Shown: piece by piece, positions 35,400 through 47,420 of the stretch
Position numbering within the stretch: position 1 is the first letter of the stretch
Layout of the letters: every line of letters begins with the position of its first letter
Source of the DNA: Symsagittifera roscoffensis
Taxonomy: Eukaryota; Xenacoelomorpha; Acoela; Convolutidae
DNA: 64,000 nt
Direction of reading: 5' to 3'
Assembly: GCF_963678635.1 (NCBI RefSeq)
Contig: NC_087062.1
Coordinates: forward strand, 75,758,349 to 75,822,348
The notes under the pieces: model-generated
Databases searched by the model: none
Seen by the model: the letters and a program-made list of their open reading frames with translations, nothing else
What the model was told of the DNA's origin: nothing
Translations under genes and position numbers: made by a program

Positions 35400-37795
35400 A
35401 GTGAAAAAAACTTGCCTTTTTCAAATCTTTTACGCAGAGGCATTCAATGTTTTGTAGGCTAAAAACCGGTGCTAAGGATTCTTTAATTAAGGACGAGGCT
35501 ACGTGTTCGAGTAACTCACCTCATAAATAAGGGCACAAAATTTGTTTTTGCAATTGGCAAATCTTTTCCTAAAGGCAGAACGGTTTATTTAAAAGAACCA
35601 AAAACGGTGATCAAATTTTTTAATTTCTTGCAATGTAAAATTCTTTTTACTTTGAGAAAAAAAATGAAGGAAAAATTCACACAACTTGATAAGCGTTTTT
35701 GAAACTTTTAATTTGGAACTCTCTTTTGTTCCGACCATTGAAAATTCGGGCGTGTTTTAGTTTTGTTTTCCATGCAAAATCATTTACTAAAAAAAAAAAC
35801 ATCCGACAAGCTTCAGTGTTATAGCTTATTAAAAATTTTTCAGGCGGGATTCGAATTACATTATGAAATTTCCAATACGTTTTCCGGCTGTCGAGAAAAT
35901 TGGTAAGTGAAACGTTCGTTATATAAAAAAAAATGAGCAGACAGGATTGAAAATTGATTTTAGTTTAGAAAAAAGTTAGTTTTGCAAACCTACTTTAACG
36001 CTTCTCGGGCAATAAACAATTTTTCAAAATACTCTAAAATTTCAGTGCCAGAATTTGAAAAAACAAATTGAAACGTTTTTTTTTAAACAATTTTTTGAAA
36101 AAATTTTGTTCAAGAAAACACTAAATTTGGTGGAAAAATATATATGTTTTTTGTGAATTTTGCCCAAATATTCTGTGCTACTTGCACCGCAACAAGATAT
36201 TCCTGTTCTCGTTGTTTCTTTTTTATTTGTAGAAAAAAAGTATTTAAAAAATAGTTTTAGATTTCGAAGGTCTGACAAACAAGGGTCAAAAAACAAAAAC
36301 ACTACGTTAAACTGTATATGAAAAAAATGATTTCACACAAAAATTTGAAAAAGTTTATCATAGTATAGAGGCAAAGCAAAGCTTCCGAGCATTTGCTATA
36401 CAACGCAAGCGTAGCATTGCAGAAGCTAGAAGAAAAAAAATTAGGCGGAAAAAGTCTAGTGCCCCATTTGAGTCACTTGCTTTTGCCAGTGAAGAAATAA
36501 TTAATTAACTTGGCTCTTATATATTTTGATTTTATTTTCTGTGAAATTCAGCAAAAAAATTGCTAGCAATTTGAGTTGTAACAATTACCTCATGTTCAAG
36601 TCTTTAAAAAGTTGTAGTGTCAGTCATTTTTCAATGCTTTTAAAATGAATTAATTGATAGTAGTAAATAGATTTGATTCGTCAATAAGGACGCGCGTGTT
36701 TAGATCTCACCATCTAATGGACGAACTACAAAAGAAGTTATTGAGTTCCAATTTTTCGCCATGTACTTTTTTCTCTGTATTTTTTCAACCAATTTTGAAA
36801 AAATTTTTGGCTATGTTCTGCACATAACGGTCATTTATAAATGCACAAAATGGAGAAGATCAGCAATCGATCCGAAAAATCGACCTAGGAGGGATTCTAG
36901 TAGTGCCGAATTATGTCCCTAACAACCTTTTTAAATAATTTGACCGTCCATTTTTCGCTTTTATTGCAATCTTTGTAATACATTTTTGAGAAACAACGGA
37001 AAACGCAATTTGCTAAGTGCAAGTTATCTAAGAAAGCCTAAGAACCATAAAGTTCAGGAAAATTAAAGCGGCTAAGCTCAAACATTTAAACAAAATCATT
37101 GAAACAGTCTATTGCGTTCAAAGGGGTTTTTGTTTGTGATTACCACTGTAAATTTTTATATTGCTAATATATGCTGAAACACTTGCTGTCACATTTTTTT
37201 GACTTGATATTTTTAACTCGCTTGCACCGATCATGCACTTTTACCGAACTGTTTATTAGAAAAACAAGTTTTCGATTCGAAATGCCATTGCTGTTCGTGA
37301 AGTCAAAGGACTAAAAGCTGGGAACTTTACATGTACACTAACCATTCAAACTGAATTTACCACTTTTTGACAAATTGATTGTTGTGGGCAAATTTTGAAA
37401 AATAAAAGTTGAGTAACGGATCACTCTAAAACTTATAGCAATTGAAAATTTGAAAAATTTGTTTTTTTCTAGAAAATAATTTTGTGACATTTTTGATTGC
37501 AGTTCGAATCAAGATCAAAGGTCTTTTATATGATATATCTCTCGAGCTATCAGACGTTTGGTTCTGGTAAGTTATTTTGCGAGGCGATAAAGTACAGCCG
37601 AACCCATATTTTCATCTTAGTTGGGCCAAAAATTTGTTTTCTATATTTTGTTTTGCGATAATTAAAAAGTAAAGTATGCGTGGTCGGATCATTCGGTGCA
37701 ATATGGAAATTATCTAAATTAAAACTTTTTTGCATTTTAAACTTCAATAAAATAGATTTGCATAAATTTATTTGAAATAGATAGAAATCACTCAC
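35400..37795. other. Wnt intron 3, right end: no gene seen
   Basis: AT-rich intron sequence. It contains one copy of the short repeat GAGGCAAAGCAAAGCTTCCG...CAACGCAAGC at about 36367-36412 that recurs in several parts of the window. No exon can be supported. Confidence 0.5.
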
Positions 37796-38082
37796 TTTTC
37801 TACCCAGCAGGTAGTTGTGCAACACCACTGCCGTCTCCAGGAAAAACTGTCTGTCTGGGGGCAGAAGTGGTTTGTCTGTGAATTTGCGTGACAGGTCTCT
37901 GGGCATCTTGTGGATCTCGGAGCAATCTTTGTCCAGCGTGTGGGTCTCGTTGAGACGGGTTGTGCTGTCTGGGTTGTAGCGGCAGTCACAAAAGCGCAGC
38001 TCCCCCTGCATACAGCCTTCTCTGATCTTGTACATGAGAGCGGCACTGTTTAGAGTTGACACGTAACTGAACTCTTTGGTGA
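37796..38082 (-). CDS. Wnt ligand, coding exon 3
   Basis: Acceptor CATTTTAG|TCACC and donor AGAAAA|GTGAGT bound a 287 base exon (2 + 285), entering at phase 1 and leaving at phase 0, as its neighbours require. It reads TKEFSYVSTLNSAALMY, IREGCMQGELRFCDC, then DKDCSEI, LSRKFTDK and LHNYLLGRK. These match the Wnt pattern ..E.AFVYAI.SAGV.., R.C..G.L..C.C, GCSDNI, FSR.F.D and LHNNEAGRK. Cysteines fall at residues 188, 196, 198 and 218 of the assembled protein. The usual W.WGGC is changed to a Trp-free TLDKDC and NNEA to NYLL, so this is a fast-evolving Wnt. A potential N-glycosylation site NET is present. The subfamily cannot be assigned. Confidence 0.88.
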
Positions 38083-38756
38083 CTAAAATGTCACACTAAA
38101 TTTAATCTTTCGAAAACCTTTTTTGCTGACAATATAATAACTAGCAGAGAAAAGAGCTCACTTTATAATATAATAATAAATTGTTTCCAAACGATATCTT
38201 GTTACAAAGTTACTTATAAAAAATTTATAATTGCACATTAGAATTGTTTGGGAGAACACCATTAAGCCAACACGGCCCGTTTTCAGGTGTCTTATTAGGC
38301 GGAGAACAAAAAGTAGTTGAATTCTTCAATCCAATGCAAAGCACCTTCTACCGGTAAGCATTTTTTAAACGTAAAACCTCTTTATTCCCACCTTTAAACC
38401 GTTCTCTATTTATATATATATATAAAAAATAATTTCATTTTTTGTTTTCTTGGGTAGTCTTTTCTACCCATAAACTGGAAACCAACAGAAACAAATTCTA
38501 CTTATTGATCAATAAAATGCCTCAAAGCATGCCCAGTAAAACCGTATTTTCTAGAATGTAATTATCCAAAAATTTATGATTAAAACTATTTAATTGAAAC
38601 CGAGAAGCCCCATTCAAGAAATTGGGGGCAAAAGGCGAGAAAAAAAATTATTACAAAGTTGAACAATTTTCTAATTTTAAGTGTAATCGACCCTCTGTTG
38701 AGTTTATTTCTATTTATAGCTAATTTTTGATTCGTTTTTCTTTTTGAAAATATCAC

Positions 38757-40140
38757 GTTTAATTCTTGTTCAGTAATGGAATATCAACTTGGCACTCTTT
38801 TCGAATAATTTTCCCGGTTAATTTCAGAACTTCGTACGCAAAAAATTCTTTTACCGTATATAGTTTATTTTCATGCATTTTATCAGTGATTGAATCCATC
38901 CTGTGTTTATAAAAAATTCTTCTGATCAGCCTTCTGACTTTCATTTCCAGTTCTAACAGTTTGGTTTCGTCGGTATTTGCATAAACTAAAACTCCATATT
39001 GGAGGATTGGTTGCATATAAGTTTTTTATATGCAAATATTAATTGCCGTCCCGTGAGAAACTTTCCAAATTGAAAAAACACTCCACAGAATTTCAAAACT
39101 TTGTTTTTTTACCTTTTCAATATGCTGATGAAAATTCAATTTACAGTCAAGATGAATTCCAAGATATTTAAAACATTCTACATCTTCCATTTGAGTGTCA
39201 TTTAAAAATATTTGACTGGTCTTTATTCCGTTTTTTTTTGCTCCGACAGTATCTCATGGTCTTAGTTTTTTTGACATTCAGTGTCAATTTGTGCTTGTCT
39301 AACCAATCATTTACTTCAAGCAAAGCCGATTGATGTGCGAAAGCAATATAGTCTTTGTTGTTTGTGGATTTCAGAACAGTGTCATCAGCATACAAAAGTA
39401 CCCCTGTGTTTTTGTGGCTATTTGTAGATCGTTTATGTAGAGTATGAATGAAAGCAGGCCAGGGATAGATTCTTGAGGAACACAAAAAGACACCAGTTTA
39501 AGTTCGGTCTTATAAGAGTTAGTTTCGATGTACGGATAGCAATTGTCAAGGTAAGATTCCAAGAGATTTAAGACAGGCCCTCTGAATCCCATATGTTCCA
39601 TTTTTATTAACAGAATAGAGTGATTAACAGCGTCAAAAGCCTTTGCTAGATCCAAAAAAGTATTCTTCTGAACAGTTAGTGTTTTGTTCGATAGCGATGT
39701 TGACACTACTTCCAACAAGGTAAGGATGGCGTCAACAGTGCTTCTTTTTGATCTGAAGCCAAACTTAGTGTTTCGGATGGTATTAAACTTGTCTATATAT
39801 GATTGGGCTCGTTTAAAAATTAAACGCTCAAAAATTTTATCCAGAACTGGAAGAAGCGAGATTGGTCTATGGTCTGAGGGGTCATCGATGTCTCCCTCCT
39901 TGAAAATTGGTACAATTTTTGCAATTTTTAAACATTTTGGATAGATTCCTGAGTTAGGCAGTCATTAAAAATTTTAGTCAAAGGGCCTGCTAGTATAGTT
40001 CTGGAATGCTTGACGAGAACAGTGTTGATATCATAGCAATCTGTACTATATTTATTTTTTAGACTTTCGATGACTTCAATGACTTCAATTAAATCAATTT
40101 TTTTCAAAAACAACGATTGCTGCTGACAGATAACATGATT
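38757..40140 (-). mobile_element. LINE (non-LTR retrotransposon) remnant in Wnt intron 2
   Basis: Reading right to left, decayed frames give an RT N-terminal part (39928-40113) and FLDLAKAFDAVNHSILL with the first catalytic Asp (39371-39718). Then come GVLLYADDTVL with the catalytic Asp pair, followed by NDWLDKHKLTLNVKKTK (39198-39485). A typical C-terminal part, ILQYGVLVYANTDE then VRRLIRRIF, follows (38759-39016). The motifs fit the jockey/CR1-like group of LINEs. Frameshifts and stops separate the parts; the endonuclease part is absent, so it is 5'-truncated or more decayed. It lies in sense orientation with Wnt. Confidence 0.9.
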
Positions 40141-42486
40141 TTCTATGCAATTTGGTTTGCTTTGTGAAGGTCTGGCGCCAATGTTTGCGCCAGAATTTCT
40201 GGCGCCAAACTTTGCTCGATTTCACTTTTCTTCAGGCGATTTTTTAAATCAGCTTTAATGCAAACCCTAGGTCGCCCATTATGTTTCCATAATAATTTGT
40301 CAACAATGTTTAACTTTTATAAAGCCATGAACTAAATTCTACACAATTCATTATTACAGTCGTGGACTATGAAATTGCGCATTCTAAAATTCAAAAGTCA
40401 AACAGAGAGGAGAAGCTGAGCTTAGCACCACTTGCGATACACCACAAACGCAAAAAAAACATAAGAAGTCGAAAAAAATGAGAAAAGTTTAAAAAAACTG
40501 AATGAACCAAAATATTCATAGTCTCGAGAAAAGACAATTAGGGACCCAGTTAAATCTGGAAAAGGTGTTTGATTTTTTGAAGAGTAAAACAAACGGAAAA
40601 AAATCAAACTTATAGATCAAAGATTAACCCCCAGACTTTTTCGAAGGCTGTGGACAGAGGGGTGAAGTAAGAAGAGACTAGAAGAGTATGCAGAGACATA
40701 GACGACAAGGCGGTCTTTCTATTGATAACCCTTCTTTTAAAAATCGGTGGAATTGTTTTTGAGAAAAACTGATTTTTTTTTGCAAAAAGTGAGAAAATTT
40801 TCCAAAGCGTCTAAAAAAATATAAACCCAATCATGTACATTTTTACAAAACCTGTTTTTATCAAATAGGAGTTATTTTAAGCATTTATGCAAAGCAAGAC
40901 ATTCAACTTTTAAATCAGCAATGGTACGAAATTTACGAAGGGGATACAACTTAACGAAGATGACAATGTTTTAGCAGACAGCAGTTGAGCTGAAAAGCTA
41001 CAATGAACGTAATACCATGATACTTTATTACACGACAAGAAAATTCCGTGCGATGGCAACTAAGCAGAAAAAATTTTGGCAGGTAAACGAAAGTCCGACA
41101 ATCGGGAAGGAAATATTCAATTGCAAACATACAAAAAAAAACGAAGTAAGGCCGAGATATTTGAACTTCGGACTTAAGAATGCCTACAGGCCAAGTGTGA
41201 ACATTGTTAAGATTTATTTTGAAGTAATTCCAAAAATTGCAAGAAGACTAGTTTGAGGGAATGAATACTTGTTTCCGATTACAAGACATTTGCTTTCGCA
41301 AGTGTAAACAAACGGAATAATTTACTTGAAGTTTTTAAAAACAACAAAGATGTTTTCAAAGGAAAGAACCTCGTTAACTACACAAAAAATTTGAATTATG
41401 CGACTAAAAGCCGTTCATCAGGAAATTGAAGGCTGGAATTATCTTAGAACTTCAGATTTTTTCAGCATAAGAAGAAACTAAACTCTTGTCTGACAATTCT
41501 TAAACCTAAATACTATTTTACTGAAACTTCAGTTACTTATTATTTGATGCTGATGCGACTTTCAATCTCTTTCGTTGTTGAAGTTAAATAACACACAGAG
41601 GCCAGGCTGAGCTTTGCAGGTTTTGCGATAAAGAAAGCCGCCGACTCGATTAACCAAATGAAAAAAACAACAACAAACAACAGCACCCAAAGTTTTCATT
41701 TGTTAGTCCCAAATAAGTTTTTTGACAACGACTTGGGACAAAACACAATGACAAGCCTTGAACTAGCATGAAAAATTTACCGAGCGATAACTGAGCTGAA
41801 AAAAAATCTTATAAAAATCTCAAAACGTGAAATTTTTTAAGAGCAGAAATTTTAGAAAAACTTTTGATAATTTTTCAAAAATTTGATGTGCCACTAATTT
41901 GATTTAATTAAAAACATTTAAGTCTCAAAAATCATGGGGACTTAACACAACAAAATGCAAAATATGAGTCTAAAAAAACGAAAAAGTACTTAAAAAAAGT
42001 TCATCTATTTCATTTTTCTTCGCAAGCTGAAATAATTTGTAATTTGTAAAAAAATTACCCTGCTTAGACTTGAAATTCGATTAGAAAACACTTTACAGAC
42101 CGAGAGGAAAACAATAAGTGATTGTTATTTTTCAAACGTACACTGTCAAGGTAGATTAACTTTAAAAAAAATGACCATTACTTTTTAAAAAAAAAACATA
42201 AAACTTTCAAAATAGTTTGATCCACCTTGTTTCAAAATTTTAGCTAAGAAGTTGTTATTGTTCAATACATCGATCGCAGCTTCAAAATTATCGATATTAC
42301 CTATGAAATTGATCAAGCCACTGGTCTTTATCTTTTTCTCTCAAATTTTGCTTGCTACCAGTGATGTATTTGAGATGATATTTGCATTTTTTGCATCATT
42401 TTTGATGTTAGTAGCTGAGTATTGCTTATTGTAATAAATGGTACCAACTTTAAATTTAACAACCGTCATAATTACAGAGCTGTAAG

Positions 42487-42970
42487 TAACTTCAACAAAA
42501 CTGCTCGTGTATCAGGCCAAGCCCTGAATGTTCCGATTTCCCTTTAATTGGTCTCGACTAATTTTTGGTAAAAGAAAGCAAATTTTAGAAAACTCAAGAG
42601 TCAAAATATCGAAGATCAAGTGTCAAAATATTAGTCGTACAAAAGGAATACGACCAACTGCAAATTTAGGAAAAACAAATTGTGCGGGATAATTCTCCGT
42701 GCACAAATGATTCGCGTTACGCTTCAACATTATGAATAAAATCTTCACAGCGCGCATAAATTATACCAGAGCATGGCCAAATTGCCCAATTTTGAACTTA
42801 ATTGCAGTTGAAATATCTTATAAAATTTTGATTCAAGGAGTCAAGATTTTCAATGGGACAACTATTAAAGATTGACAACTATTACTTCAATCTCCAAAAA
42901 TTGAATAACTAAACCAACCACACCAAGCATAAATATTCCTTTTTTTTCGAAAATCGGAATAATGACATCA
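42487..42970 (+). repeat. Dispersed repeat family D, copy
   Basis: Head (AAAACTGCTCGTGTATCAGG, AGCCCTGAATGTTCCG), middle (GCGCATAAATTATACCAG, TGGCCAAATTGCCCAATTTT) and tail (ACCACACCAAGCATAAATAT, then CGAAAATCGGAATAATGACA) occur in the family order. The tail matches the satellite unit start. Confidence 0.65.
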
Positions 42971-43640
42971 TTTTATGGGGCTTAAATTTGAAGTTCAACG
43001 TTTTATTTTTTTACAAAAGATGCACAATTTCAACCATAATGAAAATGAACTGCAACGTCGTCAGGTTCATTGACTCCGATTTTGTTTCCCATATTTCAAT
43101 TTTTTTTCAACTAAATAGGTACACGGCGGACATTAATCAGCACACAAAAAATCCCATTATTTTGTCTCAATTTATTTAGAGATGAAGCGTAAAAAACAAC
43201 TCGAGACGCACACTTACTCACACACTAACTCACCAGGGAGCGGGACAAAACTAAATTCTTGATTGCAAAAAAGTACGTTTTTGATTTTTTTTGGTGGTCA
43301 AAAAAAAATAGAAAAAGTAAGTACATAAACCTTCAATTTTGTCTTCTAAACGCATAAACTAAAACTTTTGACCGTTTTTTGTCTATATTTTTTTGAAAGT
43401 CACACAGTTTTTGAATGAAACTGCTGAGTTTATTTGTTGACTTTCGAATTGTTATCCGCGCAGACAAAATTGGCAAGAATTTTCATCACAAACTTCAATT
43501 AATGGATCTTTTGAATTTTTTTGCTCTTTTTCATGGCACATTAGTATAAAACTGAATACTTCTTGTTCATTTTTGTTCGAGTATTTAAAAGTGAAAAAGT
43601 CTAAAAAAGTATAAAAATTTGCATTCATAATTTTTAAATT

Positions 43641-43783
43641 TTTTTTACCTCTCCTACAGTTTATAAGCCACGTAAAATAAAAAACAGCTTTTAAACTGAG
43701 CATAGTTAAAAAACTATGCTCAGTTTAATAGCTCAGTTTTTCATTTTGCGTGAATTATAAACTGTGGAAGGAGGGGTAAAAAG
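43641..43783. repeat. 143 base foldback (inverted repeat) element
   Basis: The centre is a perfect 15 bp stem, AAACTGAGCATAGTT (43693-43707), loop AAAA, complement at 43712-43726. Outer arms also pair: TTTTTACCTCTCC...ACAGTTTATAA on the left with TTATAAACTGT...GGAGGGGTAAAAA on the right. It resembles a tiny MITE or a long hairpin RNA, and lies in Wnt intron 2. Confidence 0.85.
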
Positions 43784-44522
43784 AAATTGGACTTAAGAAA
43801 CTATGAATGCAAAAGAAGCAATGTTTTTGAAGGAGTATTGTCATTAAAGAGATCCAATTATTTCGTCATTCAATTTTTCGTTTCATGCAGTAAAAACTGG
43901 TTAATTGATACTTGGCACCTTTTTAGTCTTGATGGCTCCTTAATTGGTTTGATGGATCAGTTTGATAGTTCAGTGGACTGGTGAATAACTGTCAAATTGA
44001 TTTCTTATTTACCAAACAGGTGCTTCTAATTTAAAATTGAATAATTATCTCATTTTAGTGCTTTTCTCCTGAAGTTTTACCAATTTAAAAGTTAAAACAC
44101 CATATCTTGCAAACGTTGAGTATTTGCCACTAAAAAATCAGTTATTTTTGTTTCAGTCGATTAGGATAGATTAATTAACAATTCTGCACTCAGATTAACA
44201 CGCGAAATTTTTCTGTAGTATGGATAGATAAAAAAATTTCAGTATTCTGTAGATCCTATAACCAGAATGAATAATTCAGTTACCCTTTTCCTACCAAAAT
44301 TTCTTTAGAAAAGTTTTCGTCAAAATGAAGTCATGTTGAACCCTGACATTGTTAATTATTAAAACTAAATCAGAAGTCATCAAGCTGCATTCGCTTCGCT
44401 TTTATTCCTTCAAAATGCTAAGCTGTTGGCATCATTACATTCGCCCAATAAATCTAGATTAAGTATTTGACCAATCAAGTTTTAATGACCTGGCCAACGA
44501 CATTTCTATCACCCTGATGCTT

Positions 44523-44576
44523 TTAAGACTGCATTAAACTAACATTTTTTGAGCTCAAACGAGAAGCTCTTTCCAC
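44523..44576 (-). other. Frame read-through beyond the Wnt exon 2 donor (not coding)
   Basis: The open frame runs on past the donor to a stop at 44539-44541. Wnt homology ends at the donor, so this is taken as intron sequence. Confidence 0.7.
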
Positions 44577-44959
44577 CTGTGATTGTATCTGTGTAAGTCG
44601 GACACCGCCACAATAGGTGCCTGGACAACCTCCTGCACTCTCTGAGAGCCAAGTTTGTGCTTTCGAACAGAATCTTCTCCAGACCATTGTAGTTATCCAG
44701 GTACTTCTGGCGAGATGATAACAGCGACACGTGTTTAAAATCCATCGCCACATAGTCCGGGAGGCCATCCTTCGTACTTGTGGTCGAAGAAGCCGAGTTT
44801 GAGGCTGACAACTTTTCATTCATCGAGCCGGCCACATGTAACTTACTCGACAAATTGAGTTCAGATTTTTGATACACCGATGTATCTGTGTACTGTTTTG
44901 AAAGTAGAAATGTGTCCCTAAAATTCAGAAACAGTTCCGCACTCAGTTGGAGCTTCACA
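44577..44959 (-). CDS. Wnt ligand, coding exon 2
   Basis: Acceptor CATTTTTTCAG at 44960 and donor CACAG|GTGGAA at 44576/44577 give 383 bases (1 + 381 + 1). The frame joins the signal-peptide exon (..PW + TG|T = Cys37) and the next exon (G|TC = Val165). The 3' half reads LLSSRQKYLDNYNGLEKIL, then TNLALRECRRLSRHLLWRC, matching the Wnt pattern L..RQ..LC...P..M.....A...G..ECQ.QFR..RWNC (Glu144, Cys145, Trp154, Cys156). The 5' part, about residues 38-107, is an unusual spacer rich in Ser and Thr (EKLSASNSASSTTSTKDG) that I do not recognise. The second Cys of the RQ..LC step is missing (RQKYL). Confidence 0.85.
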
Positions 44960-46847
44960 CTGAAAAAATGTTCGACCCTTTTCTCTAGTTTTTAGTCTCA
45001 GTTTTTTGTTGCATGTTTCAAATTAAGCTTGGATTGTTCTTCAGGTTCTGAAAACCAAATATTATATATACCAGCGGATTTAGGGGGCAAGGAGCGAACT
45101 AATTTTAAGGGGAGAGCGCGCCGAAAAAACGCAATTTTTTGGTCAAAAGTTTCCAAAAATTGCCTAAAAACGCCTTCTTTGGCCTGTTTTTTCAAAACTT
45201 TGCCTCAGAAAATCCATTTGGTCGAAGCAGGTTTTTTGATTATTTTCCGGGCTGTTAAATGTTGCCTCACCCTCACAAAGTTTTTGCGAGCAATTTTAAG
45301 CACTTTTAAGAAAATTCTGAAGGATCAAGAAGCTTCCTAGCATCCTTTAATATAAAAACTTTGTTTTGAATCTTATCCAAGAAGAAATTGAAAAAAAAAT
45401 TGTCTCAATAATGCGAAAAAATTGAAACTAAGAGCATATAAAGGGTTCAGTATTCTTTTTTAAAAGAATATTTTATGGATAAGCTGTGGACCAATCAACT
45501 CACTTTGAAAAATCTGTAATTTAAGTAAAACAATATAATTTTTTGAAGGGTTTTTATTTGCAATTATACCTGCGGTCAAAACAATCGGCGCTACTTGCAC
45601 AACAACCGGTTTACGCTTTTTATACAGATTTTAAGGATCGCCTATCAAGATATGAACTCAGGTGAAGAAATCATCAGAAATAGTAGATCAGAACATTTGC
45701 TTGGTAGAAGCACTTATGTACACTAATGATCAAGGGCGGATCTAGTATTACCGCGAGGGGGGTTCTTTCGATGCAACTTAATTGGTATTCCGAGTTCTTT
45801 CAAAAGTAACTGATATGAGAAAAAATTTCAAGATGATTTAAAAAAATCAAAAAACGAAAAAAAAATCTTTTGCAATTTTTTGTCTAAACTTTGTGTTATT
45901 TTCTTTTTTTAGTATGTGCCATTTAATTAGGACAAATTGGAAAAAAATATCGTCAAGTAAAATTAAATTAACGTCAGCCTTTCATCAATATCGTCTAATT
46001 CAGTCTGAAAAAAAAAACGAAAAAAAACCAGACCAGTTTTTTTTGACACTGAGAATCACGGCCAAAAGGGCCTCAAAAAGATACCACACTGCACCCTCTA
46101 CGAGCTTTATGTGAGATGGTCAACATTGACTGAAGACTTGAAACCCAAGTTTTTTTCTAATCCTTGAATGGTCGGAACAACAACAAAAAACAATAACTGT
46201 CAGAACCCGACTGGTTAATTCTCAAAAAAAAATGAAGCTATAAAAAAATTTTGCTCAATTATTTTAAAATTAGTGTTATTGAATAAGAGGACAAAGGCTT
46301 TTATCTTTAAAATTGACTGTTAAGCTGTCTTTAGAATATTTGAGCTTTGATGGCTTTAAGCTGCATGCAGAATCCAAACCTAAATCTTCCTAAACTCTTT
46401 TTTTAAAACTTAATTAAATGCATTTTGAATCACTCGCTGGACCAAATGCAAAATGAAACGAAATAAAAAAACGTATTGCCGGAACAATTTGGTGAAACTT
46501 CAATAGCAAACGCAATGAGATCTATTTACAGATTTTTAAAAAAAATCAGTTTTTGAAAAGTAGTTTGAGGAAATATATAACTATTTAGGAAATTGTGATT
46601 CGCATTTTTCTTTTGTTGTCATCAAAAATCTTCTTTGAAGGTCATCAGCTAATTACTGCAATGATGATCGCCGAAGACTTTCAAGTAAGATGGGTGTCAT
46701 CATGTTGGAAAAAGTGGGAAAACGCAAACAAACAAATGCAAATGCGTTTACCGAATCATTTTAAGATTCTGGGTTCCATCTAGGTTTCAGTGACTCAAGT
46801 ACTATACTAAAAAGGACTGTATAAACCTGCTTAAAGAAGGAGCTTAC
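44960..46847. other. Wnt intron 1
   Basis: A 1.9 kb intron. It holds a decayed relative of the hAT MITE (left end CAGCGGATTTAGGGGG at 45072, with ACGCAATTTTTTGGTC inside) and another possible MITE end (AAGGGCGGATCTAG at about 45732). The rest is AT-rich with no exon seen. Confidence 0.7.
45072..45240 (+). mobile_element. Decayed hAT-MITE relative
   Basis: It begins CAGCGGATTTAGGGGG, close to the intact element's CAGGGGCGGATTTAGG. It continues with GAGAGCGCGCCGAAAAAACG and CAATTTTTTGGTC blocks, matching the interior of the copies at 28130 and 62614. The right end and target duplication were not found. Confidence 0.55.
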
Positions 46848-46957
46848 CACCAGGGTTGTTCAACTTCGGGAAAAATTTGGGCATCTATTGATCGGAAGCA
46901 CATAAACAGTGCACACAGTCCAAAGTTAGTCATCCTCAAGTCACCAGTGTCGGCCAT
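46848..46957 (-). CDS. Wnt ligand, coding exon 1 (start and signal peptide)
   Basis: ATG at 46957 begins MADTGDLRMTNFGLCALFMCF followed by RSIDAQIFPE. A hydrophobic core at about residues 10-22 and a small-residue site near Ser23-Ala26 fit a secretory signal peptide. A second ATG (Met9) would give a more usual short n-region. The exon ends ..EQPWTG at a good donor (TGGTG|GTAAGC), leaving phase 2, which fits exon 2 exactly and makes Trp-Cys at the junction. Many Wnts have a W-rich step soon after the signal. In all, 308 residues of the Wnt are covered by the four exons found. Confidence 0.75.
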
Positions 46958-47420
46958 AACAAAAGAAAACCAAGCAGTTATAAGCAAGGGTATAACAGAC
47001 CGATCAAAATAACTCATTCAAAATAAATAACCAAGTCAGAGAAAAATGGCGTCAGCGGCCCACATAAATTAAAGTAATCTGAGCAGATCCCAGGTTTTCG
47101 AGATTTTTCAGATAAAGAATTCGCGAATTTGCAATAATGTAGACTGTAAAGAAAATTTGCAATTAGGGTCGAAGTTTCGTCCAAATTGGTTTCTCCGCGG
47201 GAGGTCGAAAGTCAAACTCGGGTGGAGTATTTTTCACAGGAAGTGTTATTCATTTCACTCCCACATCAAATGCTTTGTATTTGCCATTCGTTCAGTTGCA
47301 ATTTTGGATAGTTACAATTTGATAGCCAGTCAGCTTTTGGTTGGTTGCTTAGTTTGGTTGGTTGTTCAGCGGCTGAGAGCTAGCAGGGAGCGGCTAATCA
47401 ACAAAAGGTAAAATAGTTTG
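46958..47420 (-). promoter_or_regulatory. Probable Wnt 5' leader and promoter region
   Basis: Immediately upstream of the Wnt start, on the minus strand. The stretch 47150-47410 is less AT-rich than its surroundings. It contains repeated AACCAACCAAA words (minus strand, near 47335-47375). No TATA box or initiator is clear; assignment rests on position only. Confidence 0.3.

Larger units (their letters stand above)
40141..44576. other. Wnt intron 2, right part: no gene seen
   Basis: Holds a GGCGCC-rich inverted patch at about 40172-40207, short GAGG(C/A)GAAGC...GAGCTT...CACTTGCGAT repeats near 40405-40440 and 41597-41640, a family D repeat copy (42487-42970) and a foldback (43641-43783). Short open stretches here lack coding character. 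Confidence 0.5.

Noticed and set aside
37550-37795. Open continuation of Wnt exon 3 past position 37796
   Set aside because: A consensus GTGAGT donor sits exactly where Wnt similarity stops, and the next Wnt residues are found in phase at 13807.
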